A stretch of 64,000 nucleotides of DNA from Cryobacterium sp. GrIS_2_6 (GTDB taxonomy: Bacteria; Actinomycetota; Actinomycetes; Actinomycetales; Microbacteriaceae): contig NZ_JAXCHP010000001.1 of the NCBI RefSeq assembly GCF_035984545.1, positions 3,906,001-3,970,000 of the forward strand, read 5' to 3'. The notes under the pieces were generated by a model, which worked only from the letters and a program-made list of their open reading frames with translations, had not been told where the DNA came from and searched no databases. A program made the translations under genes and the position numbers. Shown piece after piece: positions 7,134-16,016 of the stretch (positions within the stretch are counted from its first letter, which is position 1; every line of letters begins with the position of its first letter).

Positions 7134-9281
7134 ATGCGGTGGAGCGGGCAGGAACTCACAACGGAACAGGCGGGCGCGCTTCCCGGCCTTGCCCGGCTGA
7201 ACAACCTGGTGCGGAGCGTGCGCACACCCGAGTTCGCGGGGATCACCTTCCACGAGATCCTGGCCAAGTCCGCGCTCAACCGGGTACCCGGCCAGAGCGC
7301 CATGCCGTTCGGCTGGACGATCAACCCCTACCGAGGCTGCTCCCATGCCTGCACATACTGCCTGAGCCCGGAAACGCTCATCCTGATGGCGGACGGGCGG
7401 CAGAAGCCGCTCTGGCAGGTCAGGGTTGGCGATGCGATCATGGGCACGGAGACCGTCGGCGCCTACCGGCGGTATATGCAGACGACAGTGCTCGCTTCGT
7501 GGGACACCCGGAAGCGCGGCTACCGCGTCACCCTAGCTGACGGAACCGAGCTCGTCGCCAGCGGAGACCATCGCTTCCTCACCGAACGGGGTTGGAAGTA
7601 CGTCACCCGCGCCATGCGCGGGGACGACCAACGTCCCTACCTGACCGAGAACAACAAACTCATGGGTTTCGGGCTCAATGGGCTCACGGAGGCGACGCAG
7701 CCGAACTACTTCGCGCCGAGTTACCGACGCGGGTACTTGACCGGCATGATTCGCGGTGACGGGATGATGATCTCGCGCGACTATCCACGTCGAGCCGGCG
7801 GCGGAAACAAAGTGCGGCTCTTCCGGCTTGCCTTGACGGACGTCGAGGCGCTCAACCGCTCGAGACTGTTCCTCGAACAGGAGGGAGTAGTCACGCAGAC
7901 CCGTCCGTTCTCCGCGCCTTCCCTCACTCGGCGCGCCGTGACCTCGATCTACTCGGGCAAGGCCGCGTCGTTCGCCCGGATCGCGGAGCTCATCCGCTGG
8001 GTTGACGACCCCGACGACGATTGGCATGCCGGGTTTCTTGCCGGTGTTTTCGATGCGGAGGGCTCAGGTTCGCGAGGCATTCTGCGGATCAGTAACAAGG
8101 ACGCGACGATACTCGACAACATCCAGAAGTCCATGTCCGCGCTGGGTATTGAGCACGTGTTAGAGGGTGCGCGGCCGAACGGCGTTCGCTGTGTTCGGGT
8201 TACCGGCGGGCTGCCGATGCGTTCCAGGTTCTTCGGGCTGGTAGGCCCCGCGATCGACCGGAAGCTGTCCATTGCCGGTGCAGCAGTGAAGTCCGCGGCA
8301 TTGCTGCAGGTCGTGTCCGTGGAGGACCTGGGGAGCACGATGGACATGATCGATATCTCGACCGCGACCGGAGATTTCATCGCGAACGGGGTCATCAGCC
8401 ACAACTGTTTTGCTCGCAACACGCACACGTACCTCGACCTCGACGCAGGCAAGGACTTCGACAACGAGATCATCGTGAAGGTCAACGTCGCCGAGGTGCT
8501 CCGCAAGGAGCTCGCCAGGCCCGCCTGGCAGCGCAACGCCGTCGCGCTCGGCACCAACACCGATCCCTACCAGCGCGCAGAGGGCCGCTACCGGCTGATG
8601 CCGGGCGTGATCGCGGCGCTCGCCGACTCCGGAACCCCGCTCTCGATCCTGACCAAAGGCACCCTGATCCGGCGCGACCTCGACCTGCTCGTCGAGGCGA
8701 GCACGCTCGTGCCCGTCGACCTTGCCCTCTCGATCGCGATCTATGACGACGAACTGCAGTCCGCGGTCGAGCCGGGCACCCCATCAACGGCGGCGCGCCT
8801 CGCCACGGTGACCGCGATCCGGGAACGCGGCCTGCGCTGCTCGGTGTTCATGATGCCGATCCTGCCGTTCCTCACCGACACCCGCGCGCACCTCGACGAT
8901 GCCCTCCGCCAGGCGAAGGCCGCCGGGGCCTCCGACGTGATGTACACCGCGCTGCACCTGCGGCCGGGGGTACGCGACTGGTTCATGCAGTGGCTCGCGA
9001 GGGACCACCCCGACCTCGTGCCCCGCTACCACGAGCTCTACGGTCGCAACGCCTACGCACCCAAGGGCTACCGGCAATGGCTCGCGCTCCGGATCAAACC
9101 GCTGATCCGGGCGCACGGGCTCGAGCACGGGATCGAGGATCCCGTCACCGGCGGCGTCCGCTCCCGCGCGCTCGCCCGCCCCGCGCCCGCCGTCCCTGCG
9201 TTCCCTGGCCAGCCCGTGCCCGGCCCGAGGTTGCTCATCGCGGGCGAGCTCCCTCCTGAGCTGCACCCGACCTTGTTCTGA
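7134..9281 (+). CDS. Rv2578c-family radical SAM protein precursor containing an intein
   Basis: 715 residues from ATG 7134; an in-frame GTG at 7116 lies inside the LexA box and is less likely. After removal of the 349-residue intein (7359-8405) the mature protein is about 366 residues. The host part has the radical SAM cluster motif CSHACTYC, whose last cysteine is supplied by the residue after the intein (CFARNTH). Later landmarks are ALGTNTDPYQ, SILTKGT, MMPILPFLTD and YGRNAYAPKGYRQWL, as in the SplB-like Rv2578c group. It should bind a [4Fe-4S] cluster and S-adenosylmethionine; the substrate is unknown. The upstream LexA box suggests a DNA-damage-linked role. It could not assemble the cluster until splicing is complete. 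Confidence 0.9.
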   Translation: MRWSGQELTTEQAGALPGLARLNNLVRSVRTPEFAGITFHEILAKSALNRVPGQSAMPFGWTINPYRGCSHACTYCLSPETLILMADGRQKPLWQVRVGDAIMGTETVGAYRRYMQTTVLASWDTRKRGYRVTLADGTELVASGDHRFLTERGWKYVTRAMRGDDQRPYLTENNKLMGFGLNGLTEATQPNYFAPSYRRGYLTGMIRGDGMMISRDYPRRAGGGNKVRLFRLALTDVEALNRSRLFLEQEGVVTQTRPFSAPSLTRRAVTSIYSGKAASFARIAELIRWVDDPDDDWHAGFLAGVFDAEGSGSRGILRISNKDATILDNIQKSMSALGIEHVLEGARPNGVRCVRVTGGLPMRSRFFGLVGPAIDRKLSIAGAAVKSAALLQVVSVEDLGSTMDMIDISTATGDFIANGVISHNCFARNTHTYLDLDAGKDFDNEIIVKVNVAEVLRKELARPAWQRNAVALGTNTDPYQRAEGRYRLMPGVIAALADSGTPLSILTKGTLIRRDLDLLVEASTLVPVDLALSIAIYDDELQSAVEPGTPSTAARLATVTAIRERGLRCSVFMMPILPFLTDTRAHLDDALRQAKAAGASDVMYTALHLRPGVRDWFMQWLARDHPDLVPRYHELYGRNAYAPKGYRQWLALRIKPLIRAHGLEHGIEDPVTGGVRSRALARPAPAVPAFPGQPVPGPRLLIAGELPPELHPTLF
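7359..8405 (+). mobile_element. Intein with LAGLIDADG homing endonuclease, inserted in the Fe-S motif
   Basis: 349 codons in frame with the host gene. The first residue is Cys (CLSPETLILMADG, block A); block B is GDHRFLT with the structural histidine; the C-terminus has block F (MDMIDISTATGDFIANGV) and block G SHN followed by Cys as the +1 residue. Two dodecapeptide motifs, YLTGMIRGDG and FLAGVFDAEG, mark a LAGLIDADG endonuclease, both keeping the acidic catalytic residue. All splicing residues are present, so self-excision is expected. The insertion point is immediately before the third cysteine of CxxxCxxC, a highly conserved site typical of inteins. Confidence 0.93.
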
Positions 9282-9406
9282 ACGGCGGCCTCGAACAGCG
9301 GATGCCTCGCTGCGGCCCGGCCCCCGGCTCAGGTGTCGCAGATCGACGTTCAACGCTCACGCGAACCTCGATTCGCGACCCCTCACGCAAGAAGGACTCC
9401 GCCGGA

Positions 9407-9415
9407 TGCGATAAT
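9407..9415 (+). promoter_or_regulatory. Candidate extended -10 promoter
   Basis: TG-C-GATAAT at 9407-9415 fits an extended -10 element (TG one base before a near-consensus hexamer) 20 bp upstream of the ATG at 9436. No clear -35 hexamer is visible 17 nt upstream, which extended -10 promoters tolerate. Between them GGAG at 9420-9423 and again near 9427 can act as ribosome-binding sites. Confidence 0.45.
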
Positions 9416-9435
9416 CGACGGAGAACGGAGCGGCA

Positions 9436-10716
9436 ATGACCCTAGGCCTCCCCGACCATCTGGTCGGCACCTCTGTCGGGCGCGCCCTGGCCCAGGCCAC
9501 GCACTGGTTCGGCCTCACCTGCCTGGTCGGCGCCCTCGTCTCGATCGCCGTGCTCGGCATCAGCCACCCGAGCGCGCAGATCGGCGTGAGCCTGATCGGG
9601 ATCCTCTCGATGGCGATCCTCCTTTTCCTTCTGTCCCGCCACCGCACCGTGCTGCTCTCGGTCGCCTACCTCCTCGTTGGCGCCGTCGTCACGTACGTCG
9701 TCAGCGTTACCCTGCTCGGGCTGCCTGAGCTCTTCCACAGCTCGGACGTCTTTCTCGTGTCGATGCCGAAGATGGCGCTCCTGATGGTCGGCGGCGTCGG
9801 AACGGGCGCCCTCGTGGGCGTGCTCTGGGGCACCGCCGGCTTCATCCTCGCCGAGACCGTGACGGTCATCGCCGCCCTCGAGACCGGGGTGCCGTATCAC
9901 CCCGATGCGTTCACGGTGTCGACGTACCTCTTCCTCGTCGGGGTGATGCTCGTGAGCGGCCTCGGCAGGCGCAGGCACCGTCCGGTCCAGCTCGCCATGC
10001 ACCGGGCGCTGCAGGAGGACCAGTCGCGGCTGCTGCGGCACGAACTCGACGTGCGCGCGGTCGCCCTCAGCCAGGACACCACGCTCAACCAGCTTGTCGC
10101 GCTCGTGCACGCCCACCCCGGTCCGCTCGGCCCGCACCTGGCCGCCGGCATCCGTGAGACCGTGGACACCCTGCACGGCACAAGCTGGCTCACCGACTCC
10201 GACGAGCGACTCTCCGGCCCGGACGGCTGGCTCGACAGTGCCGTCTACTCCGCGATCGAACGCTGCCGTGACCGCGGCCTCGTCGTCGAGGTCACGGGGG
10301 AGCGCGCCGCCCTCGGCCGCCTCGACGCGGTCGCCGACCGCGAGCTCGGCCTCGCCGTGCAGCAGTGCCTGATCAACGTCATCCTGCACGCCGGCATCGT
10401 CTCAGCTGAGGTCGTCATCGAATCCACCGACCACGATCTCTCCGTGATGGTCATGGATGCCGGCCGCGGCTTCACGGAATCGGAGACCGGCGCCGATCGC
10501 CTCGGCCTTCGCCAGGCGGTGCGCCGCCGGATCGAGCGCCTCGGCGGCTCGGTCACGATCATGACCCGTCCCGGTGCGGGCACCTCCGTGCTCCTGACGG
10601 TGCCTGCGCCTCCCGGCGACGCCGTCGAACGGCCCGGTACCGGTGCGGCAAGCGGCCCGGCATCCGATCCGGCCGGCGACACCGCGAGCGACGCCGGGAT
10701 CGGCTGGCCGCTATGA
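9436..10716 (+). CDS. Membrane histidine-kinase-like protein lacking the phosphoacceptor His
   Basis: 426 residues. About six membrane helices occupy residues 20-180, followed by a helical linker (HRALQEDQSRLLRHELDVRAVAL). The HisKA_3-type helix reads LSQDTTLNQL, so Gln213 stands where the phosphorylated histidine is normally found (xHDT). The ATPase domain keeps its main boxes: N-box-like LINVILHA, G1 VMDAGRGF, G2 DRLGLRQAV and the Gly-rich RPGAGTSVLL. It may bind ATP but probably cannot autophosphorylate on the usual residue. It overlaps the next gene by 4 bp, and the pair matches the module order of the large kinase at 13642. A regulator or partner of that kinase is a reasonable inference. 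Confidence 0.75.
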   Translation: MTLGLPDHLVGTSVGRALAQATHWFGLTCLVGALVSIAVLGISHPSAQIGVSLIGILSMAILLFLLSRHRTVLLSVAYLLVGAVVTYVVSVTLLGLPELFHSSDVFLVSMPKMALLMVGGVGTGALVGVLWGTAGFILAETVTVIAALETGVPYHPDAFTVSTYLFLVGVMLVSGLGRRRHRPVQLAMHRALQEDQSRLLRHELDVRAVALSQDTTLNQLVALVHAHPGPLGPHLAAGIRETVDTLHGTSWLTDSDERLSGPDGWLDSAVYSAIERCRDRGLVVEVTGERAALGRLDAVADRELGLAVQQCLINVILHAGIVSAEVVIESTDHDLSVMVMDAGRGFTESETGADRLGLRQAVRRRIERLGGSVTIMTRPGAGTSVLLTVPAPPGDAVERPGTGAASGPASDPAGDTASDAGIGWPL

Positions 10717-12083
10717 GCCGCAGCTCCCTGACCCAGCAGCAACTCGATCCGCTCGGAGCCCTCTCCGCGTGGCCGCTCGCGCCGGCGATCGCCGCGATCG
10801 TCACGGTCTCCGCAGTCACGGCCACGATCACCCAGGCCGGCCAGACCGGGAACGCGCTCCTGGGCTCCCTTGCGATCGTGGCCGTCACCCTCGCCGCGAT
10901 CCTGCTCGTCCTCGCCTCCCGCCCGAGAAACGCACCCTTCCGCGGCGCCGCGCACGTGGCCATCGCCGTGCTCGCCCTCGCCGCCTACCTGCTCGAACAG
11001 GCTTCCCGCTGGAACCACAACGCCCTGATCCAGGACGACTTCGGCCCCGTCGCGATCGGCCTTCTCCTGCTCGGCCTCGCCCCCTACCGGCCGTGGCGCC
11101 AGATCGCGGCCTCCGCCGGGGTCCTCGCGCTCGTCGTCGCCGCGGTGACCTGGGTGCAGGCGCCCTTCCACTCCATCGACGTCGCCCCCGTCGTCTTCGC
11201 CGCCGTCGCGGTCACCCAGGTCCTCGCGCCCGCGCTCGCCGGGGCCGCATACTCCCGTCGGCTCGTCGGCTCACTGCTGGCCTGGCAGACGGATGCCCGC
11301 CGTGCGATCATCGAGCGCACCGAGGAGACGAGGGCCCGCGTGGTCAGGGCCGTCGTCGAGCAGCAGCGCACCGAACTCGCCGCCGGCGTGCTCCCGCTGC
11401 TCACCGAGGTCCTCGACCGCGGCGAGATCACCAAGGCCGACATCTCCCGGGCCGGCGCGCTCGCCGCCGACGTGCGCAAGGCGCTCCTTCGCGAGCTCGA
11501 CAAGACCTGGCTCGACGCGGCCATCGCGAGGGAGCGCGCAGCCCTCCTGGCCGGCGGCATCACCCCTCTGCTCGTGGTCGCCGATCCCGACCGCCGCGCC
11601 GCCGCCTTCCATACCGACCAGCGCGCCGCGACCGCTGCCCTGCTCGGCGCCGTCTGCTCGGCGCCGGGCTTCGACCCCTGCAGCCTCGTCGTCCAGGTCA
11701 CCGCGGGCGACGAGTTCCGCGGCACCGGGTCCCCGCGGCCTGCCCTGACCCGGTCGCCCCTCACCACGACGTCCGAGATCCCGCTGAGCACCTCCCCGCT
11801 CCGCACGATCCCCGACCGCGGACCCCGGCGCGAGACGGCCCCGGGCGTCGGCGCCCCGGCATCCGCCCCCCGGCTCGACCAGGTAACGATTCAGGTCGGC
11901 ATCGACCTGCCCGCCCGGGCCGTTCGCGCGCTGCTGCGGCCCTACCTCGGCGTCCTGCACGTGGTGTTCGGGCGGGTACGCGTCTCCACGAGCCGGGCGT
12001 ACGGTCGTCGACCGCTCGTGACGCTCGAGTTCGACGCGGAACACGGCCCCGAACGCCGCAGAGTCGCACGCCCAGTACGCTGA
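10713..12083 (+). CDS. Membrane protein with kinase-associated helical domain
   Basis: 456 residues, ATG overlapping the previous stop (ATGA), so it is co-translated with the kinase-like gene. Roughly six membrane segments lie at residues 20-185. A long helical region follows (TDARRAIIERTEETRARVVRAVVEQQ, given by position 190-215), then a globular segment PLLTEVLDRGEI...ADVRKALLRELDKTWLDAAI. The same pattern (PALERLAGGEDL...VEATLRDAIRARTLFIEPVI) occurs in the C-terminal half of the kinase at 13642. After this comes a Pro/Ser/Thr-rich linker (around 330-390) and a short final domain. No enzymatic motif was found. It is probably a non-catalytic subunit of a sensory complex. Confidence 0.65.
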   Translation: MSRSSLTQQQLDPLGALSAWPLAPAIAAIVTVSAVTATITQAGQTGNALLGSLAIVAVTLAAILLVLASRPRNAPFRGAAHVAIAVLALAAYLLEQASRWNHNALIQDDFGPVAIGLLLLGLAPYRPWRQIAASAGVLALVVAAVTWVQAPFHSIDVAPVVFAAVAVTQVLAPALAGAAYSRRLVGSLLAWQTDARRAIIERTEETRARVVRAVVEQQRTELAAGVLPLLTEVLDRGEITKADISRAGALAADVRKALLRELDKTWLDAAIARERAALLAGGITPLLVVADPDRRAAAFHTDQRAATAALLGAVCSAPGFDPCSLVVQVTAGDEFRGTGSPRPALTRSPLTTTSEIPLSTSPLRTIPDRGPRRETAPGVGAPASAPRLDQVTIQVGIDLPARAVRALLRPYLGVLHVVFGRVRVSTSRAYGRRPLVTLEFDAEHGPERRRVARPVR

Positions 12084-12138
12084 ACTGACCCGGGGCAGAC
12101 GAACGCGCCGGGTGGCGCAGAGGGGGATTCCAGGTACC

Positions 12139-12858
12139 GTGGCAAAACTGTACTTTCGCTATGGAGCGATGAACAGCGGTAAGAGCACGTCGATGCTCCA
12201 GGCCGCATACAACTACGAGGAGCGCGGCCATCGTGTGCTGCTCGCCAAGCCGTCTGTCGACACCAAGGGTGATCGGGGCATCCTCTCGCGCCTCGGCGTG
12301 ACGCGCGGCGTCGACTTCCTGCTCACCCCTGAGACGGATGCCTACGCCCTCTTCCAGGAGCACCGCGCGCAGGTCGTCGCCCGCGACGGGCTCGACGTCA
12401 GCGCCCTCCTCGTCGACGAGGCGCAGTTCCTCACCGAGGCCCAGGTCGACGACTTGCTCCGCATCGCGATCCTCGAGAACATCCCCGTCCTGGCGTACGG
12501 GATCCGCACCGACTTCCAGACCGTCGCGTTCCCCGGCAGCCGTCGCCTGCTCGAGATCGCGCACAGCCTCGAAGAGCTCAAGACCATCTGCCGCTGCGGG
12601 CGCAAGGCAGTGTTCAACGGCCGCAAGATCGACGGGCGCTTCGTCTTCGATGGCGACCAGGTCGCGATCGACGGGGCCTTCGTCACCTATGAGTCCCTGT
12701 GCGGCTCCTGCTACCTCGAGGAGAGCGGCGGACGCCTCGGCCATCGGGCCATGAACGAGGGGAGGGGGCGCCCGGCCGTCTCTCCAGAAAACCTCGTCCC
12801 CGGCGAGACTGCGAGCGCCCCACATGCCCCCCGGCGCGTTCCCCCGGTTTCACACTAG
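12139..12858 (+). CDS. tdk: Thymidine kinase
   Basis: 239 residues from the GTG at 12139, chosen because family members begin with MAKLYFRYG; an in-frame GTG at 12112 would add nine residues. It phosphorylates thymidine with ATP in pyrimidine salvage. The P-loop is GAMNSGKST (residues 9-17), the Walker B equivalent is LLVDEAQFL, and the type II zinc-binding cysteines are CRC (around residue 153) and CGSC (around 190). The last 35 residues are a disordered tail. It sits alone between two signalling modules and is probably transcribed separately, although the gap to the upstream gene is only 55 bp. Confidence 0.95.
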   Translation: MAKLYFRYGAMNSGKSTSMLQAAYNYEERGHRVLLAKPSVDTKGDRGILSRLGVTRGVDFLLTPETDAYALFQEHRAQVVARDGLDVSALLVDEAQFLTEAQVDDLLRIAILENIPVLAYGIRTDFQTVAFPGSRRLLEIAHSLEELKTICRCGRKAVFNGRKIDGRFVFDGDQVAIDGAFVTYESLCGSCYLEESGGRLGHRAMNEGRGRPAVSPENLVPGETASAPHAPRRVPPVSH

Positions 12859-12988
12859 GACCAGCACATCACCATCGAAAAGCCGTCACTTCCGGTGGCA
12901 CCCGAACGCGCACGCCGGCGGCAGGAACACCATCCAGCGGCACCGCCCCGCAGGCGCCGTCCCCGTACGGCCTGACCGAAAGTTTCTC

Positions 12989-13645
12989 GTGCCCACCTAT
13001 CGCATTGCCCTGATCGATGACCACGAGATCGTCGCGCGCGGTTTCGCCGCCCTCTTCGGGGCGCTCCCCGAGATCCAGGTCGTCGCAACGGTCGCTTCCG
13101 TGACCGAACTGCTCGAATCGACCGCGCAGGCCAGCCGCCCGGTCGACCTCGTGATCCTCGACCTGCGGCTGTCCGACGATTCGGGCGTCGGCGAGAACGT
13201 CGACCGGCTGCGCTCCGCCGGTTCGGCCGTCCTCGCCTTCACCGCGGGCGACGACGCCGTGCTGATGCGCACGGCCGCCCGCAGCGGGGTGCTCGGCGTG
13301 GTGCGCAAGTCCGAACCGACCGCCGTGCTGCTCGACGCGGTGCTCCGCGCCGCCGCCGGGGAGCCGATCCCCTCGACCGAGTGGGCGGCCGCCCTCGACG
13401 GCGACCCCGAGCTCAACGATGCCGGGCTCAGCCCGCGGGAACGCGAAGTGCTCTCCCTCTACGCGGCGGGCGCGAAGGCCCCGCTCGTCGCCGCCCGCAC
13501 CGGCCTCGCCGAGGCGACCGTGATCGACTACATCCGCCGGGTCCGTTCGAAATACCAGCGCGTCGGGCGCCCGGCCAACACCAAGATCGACCTGTACAAG
13601 CGGGCCCTCGAAGACGGCATCCTGCCGGTCCCCGGCCAGCCGTGA
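12989..13645 (+). CDS. NarL/LuxR-type response regulator
   Basis: 218 residues. The GTG at 12989 places the first receiver strand (YRIALIDDHEIVARG) at the N-terminus; a longer in-frame extension exists but is not receiver-like. The phosphoacceptor aspartate is in DLVILDLRLSD. The DNA-binding domain has LSPREREVLSLYAAG and a recognition helix region ARTGLAEATVIDYIRRVRSKY. It ends in GTGA, overlapping the kinase start by 4 bp, so the two form a two-component pair. The pilus operon begins 2.4 kb downstream in the same direction, making pilus or surface genes plausible but unproven targets. Confidence 0.9.
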   Translation: MPTYRIALIDDHEIVARGFAALFGALPEIQVVATVASVTELLESTAQASRPVDLVILDLRLSDDSGVGENVDRLRSAGSAVLAFTAGDDAVLMRTAARSGVLGVVRKSEPTAVLLDAVLRAAAGEPIPSTEWAAALDGDPELNDAGLSPREREVLSLYAAGAKAPLVAARTGLAEATVIDYIRRVRSKYQRVGRPANTKIDLYKRALEDGILPVPGQP

Positions 13646-15891
13646 GGCGCGGCCGGCGCCCGCACGCCGGCTTGACCGCCGCCGAGCGCCTCGCCCGGGT
13701 GCTCTATACGTCGATCGGTCCCACCGCGGTGGTGTTCTGCCTCCTCAGCCTGGGTTCGTTCCTCAGCCAGGTCTGGGCGCCGCGGCCCCTGCCCGCGATC
13801 CTGATCTGGGCCCTGGTCTTCGGGCTGCCCGTCGCGCTCGGCGTGCTGTCCCGGCGGGCGCCGCTCCGGCTGCTGCGCCGGATCGCGCTCGCCGAGGGCG
13901 TCGTGTTCCTCGCCATCCTCGTCTTCTGGTTGACGTTCCGGGCCACCCCGCTCCCGGCCGGCGCCGACATCCCCTGGGCCCTGACCTTCACCGGGGTGCC
14001 CGTCCTCGCCGTCGGCGTCGCGACCCGCGACCGCGTCGGCTGGGCCTATCTCGTCGTCGTCTGCGCGCTCAGCGGCCTCGTGCGCACCGCGACATCGACG
14101 GATCCCCGGCCGGTCCTTGTGGGCCTCGAAGACGCCGTCTATTCGATGCTCCTCGTCGGCGTCTTCCTCGGGCTGATGATGGCGGCCCGCCGCAATGCCG
14201 TCCGGGTCGACGCTGCGACCGTCGCCACCCGGGCGGACATCGCCGCCGCCGCCGCGGGAGTGGCCCGCAGCCGCGAGCGCGTGGCGATCGACGAGCTCGT
14301 GCACGACAGCGTCATCTCCACCCTGTTGATGGCCGGCCGCGGCGGCATTCCGGCCGCAGCCCTCGCCGAGCACGCCGCCACCACCCTCGTGCGTCTCGAC
14401 GCGGTCAGGGACCGCGCCCCCGGGCAGTTCGTCCCCGGCCCCGAACTGACCATGCGACTGGAAGCCCTCGCCGCGCAGATCACCCCCGACGCCGTCGTCG
14501 GCTCCGACCTCGACGACCGCTCCGCCGTGACAGCTGCAGCCGCGACGGCCCTGCTCGGCGCCGTCGGCGAGGCCCTGCGCAATTCCCGGGTCGCGGCGGG
14601 TGTCGGCCTTGACCGCCCGGTGCACCGCAGCGTCACCGCACGGATGCAGGGCCCCGGCCTCCGCATCACCGTCCGCGACGACGGGGTCGGTTTCGAACCC
14701 GCCAGCGTCCCGGCCGAACGCCTCGGCATCGCCCGCAGCATCGTCGAGCGGATGCGCCGCGTGGCGGGAGGGGCGGCCACGGTCTGGTCGCGACCGGGTG
14801 CCGGCGCCGAGGTCGTGGTCTCCTGGACGCCGGAGGCCACAACGCCGGTCATTCCGGTCGCTTCGGAAAGCGCGGGAACCCCGGGAACACCCGCAGCCAT
14901 CCCGCTGCTCGTCACCCTGCCGCGGAGCCTCGCCCTCGTCCTCCTCGCCGTCTTCGCCGCGGTGCACCTGCTCCTCGCCTTCGGAGAGCCCGGCCCCGCC
15001 GCAGGCCGGCCCCTCACAGCGCTCGGCCTGCTCCTGATCGTCGGCGCCGCGGCGTGGCTCCTGGTGGTCGTCCCCGACCCGATTCCCCGCCGGGCCCCTG
15101 TCTCGGTGATCCTGCTCGCCACCGCGGGGGCCGCGCTCGCCTCGGCGGCCGTCGCCCCCGCATCCGCCCCACCGTTCGCGCACTGGGCGTTCGGCGCCGT
15201 CACGCTGCTGCTCGTCCTGCTCGCCACCCGCGGACGGCCAGGCCCGGCCTGGGCCGGCTACGGCCTGCTCGTCGCGGTCGGCGTCGGCTGGGCACTGCTG
15301 AACGGCCTGGCCCTCGCCGACGGCCTCACCCTCGTGGTGCGGCACGCCGCCACCCTGCTCGCGGGGGCGGTCTTCGCCGTCGGGCTCACCCGTTCGACCC
15401 GCACCCTCGCCGTGCTCAACCGGGAGCGCGCGGTCTCGATCGCGGCGACCGCGAGCGCCGAAGCGGCCGTCACCGAACGGGAATCGGAACTCGCCCGCGT
15501 GAACGCGCTCGCCCGGCCTGCCCTCGAGCGCCTGGCCGGGGGGGAGGACCTCGACCCGCCGCTCCGCGCCGAGTGCCTCATCGTCGAGGCCACCCTGCGC
15601 GACGCCATCCGGGCCAGGACGCTTTTCATCGAGCCGGTGATCAGGGCTGCCCGCGCGGCCCGGCTCCGCGGAGTCGACGTGACCCTCCTCGACGACTCCG
15701 GCGGCCGGCCCCCCGAGGCGCTCGCCGCGGTCGCGGACATCGTCGCCGGCCAGCTCGATCTGCTCGACTCGGATCGCCTCACCGCGCGGCTCCTCCCGCC
15801 CGGCCGCGACGACGTCGCTTCCCTCGTCGTCGAGTCCACGGGCACCCGGATGCTGACGGTTTCGCCGGTCGGAAAGCTCCGCACCCCCTGA
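13642..15891 (+). CDS. Large sensor histidine kinase with a second membrane module after the ATPase domain
   Basis: 749 residues, GTG overlapping the regulator stop. The first half has about six membrane helices (residues 20-195), a dimerisation helix with phosphoacceptor H221 (IDELVHDSVIST), and an ATPase domain (GEALRNSRVA, VRDDGVGFEP, ERLGIARSIVERM, SRPGAGAEVVVSW). Unusually, another five or six membrane helices follow (residues 425-590), then a helical soluble region PALERLAGGEDLDPPLRAEC...LRDAIRARTLF ending in a small alpha/beta part (GVDVTLLDDSGG). This C-terminal half resembles the product of the gene at 10713. The protein should phosphorylate the adjacent LuxR-type regulator. The role of the second half is unknown. 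Confidence 0.85.
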   Translation: MRRGRRPHAGLTAAERLARVLYTSIGPTAVVFCLLSLGSFLSQVWAPRPLPAILIWALVFGLPVALGVLSRRAPLRLLRRIALAEGVVFLAILVFWLTFRATPLPAGADIPWALTFTGVPVLAVGVATRDRVGWAYLVVVCALSGLVRTATSTDPRPVLVGLEDAVYSMLLVGVFLGLMMAARRNAVRVDAATVATRADIAAAAAGVARSRERVAIDELVHDSVISTLLMAGRGGIPAAALAEHAATTLVRLDAVRDRAPGQFVPGPELTMRLEALAAQITPDAVVGSDLDDRSAVTAAAATALLGAVGEALRNSRVAAGVGLDRPVHRSVTARMQGPGLRITVRDDGVGFEPASVPAERLGIARSIVERMRRVAGGAATVWSRPGAGAEVVVSWTPEATTPVIPVASESAGTPGTPAAIPLLVTLPRSLALVLLAVFAAVHLLLAFGEPGPAAGRPLTALGLLLIVGAAAWLLVVVPDPIPRRAPVSVILLATAGAALASAAVAPASAPPFAHWAFGAVTLLLVLLATRGRPGPAWAGYGLLVAVGVGWALLNGLALADGLTLVVRHAATLLAGAVFAVGLTRSTRTLAVLNRERAVSIAATASAEAAVTERESELARVNALARPALERLAGGEDLDPPLRAECLIVEATLRDAIRARTLFIEPVIRAARAARLRGVDVTLLDDSGGRPPEALAAVADIVAGQLDLLDSDRLTARLLPPGRDDVASLVVESTGTRMLTVSPVGKLRTP

Positions 15892-16016
15892 TCGTGGGTC
15901 TGTCCCGGACTCGAACGCGGGGTTAGCGTTGGGCGTTACCAACTTTCCCGGGCGTGGATCGATTTGCTGCGTGCGCTCGCGGTTCTCTGCAGCTTCAGCC
16001 GGCGGGGGAGGATCAC

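Noticed and set aside
7359..8405. Group I or II intron, or a frameshifted insertion, in the radical SAM gene
   Set aside because: The segment is in frame throughout and has protein splicing blocks A, B, F and G with Cys first, HN last and Cys +1.
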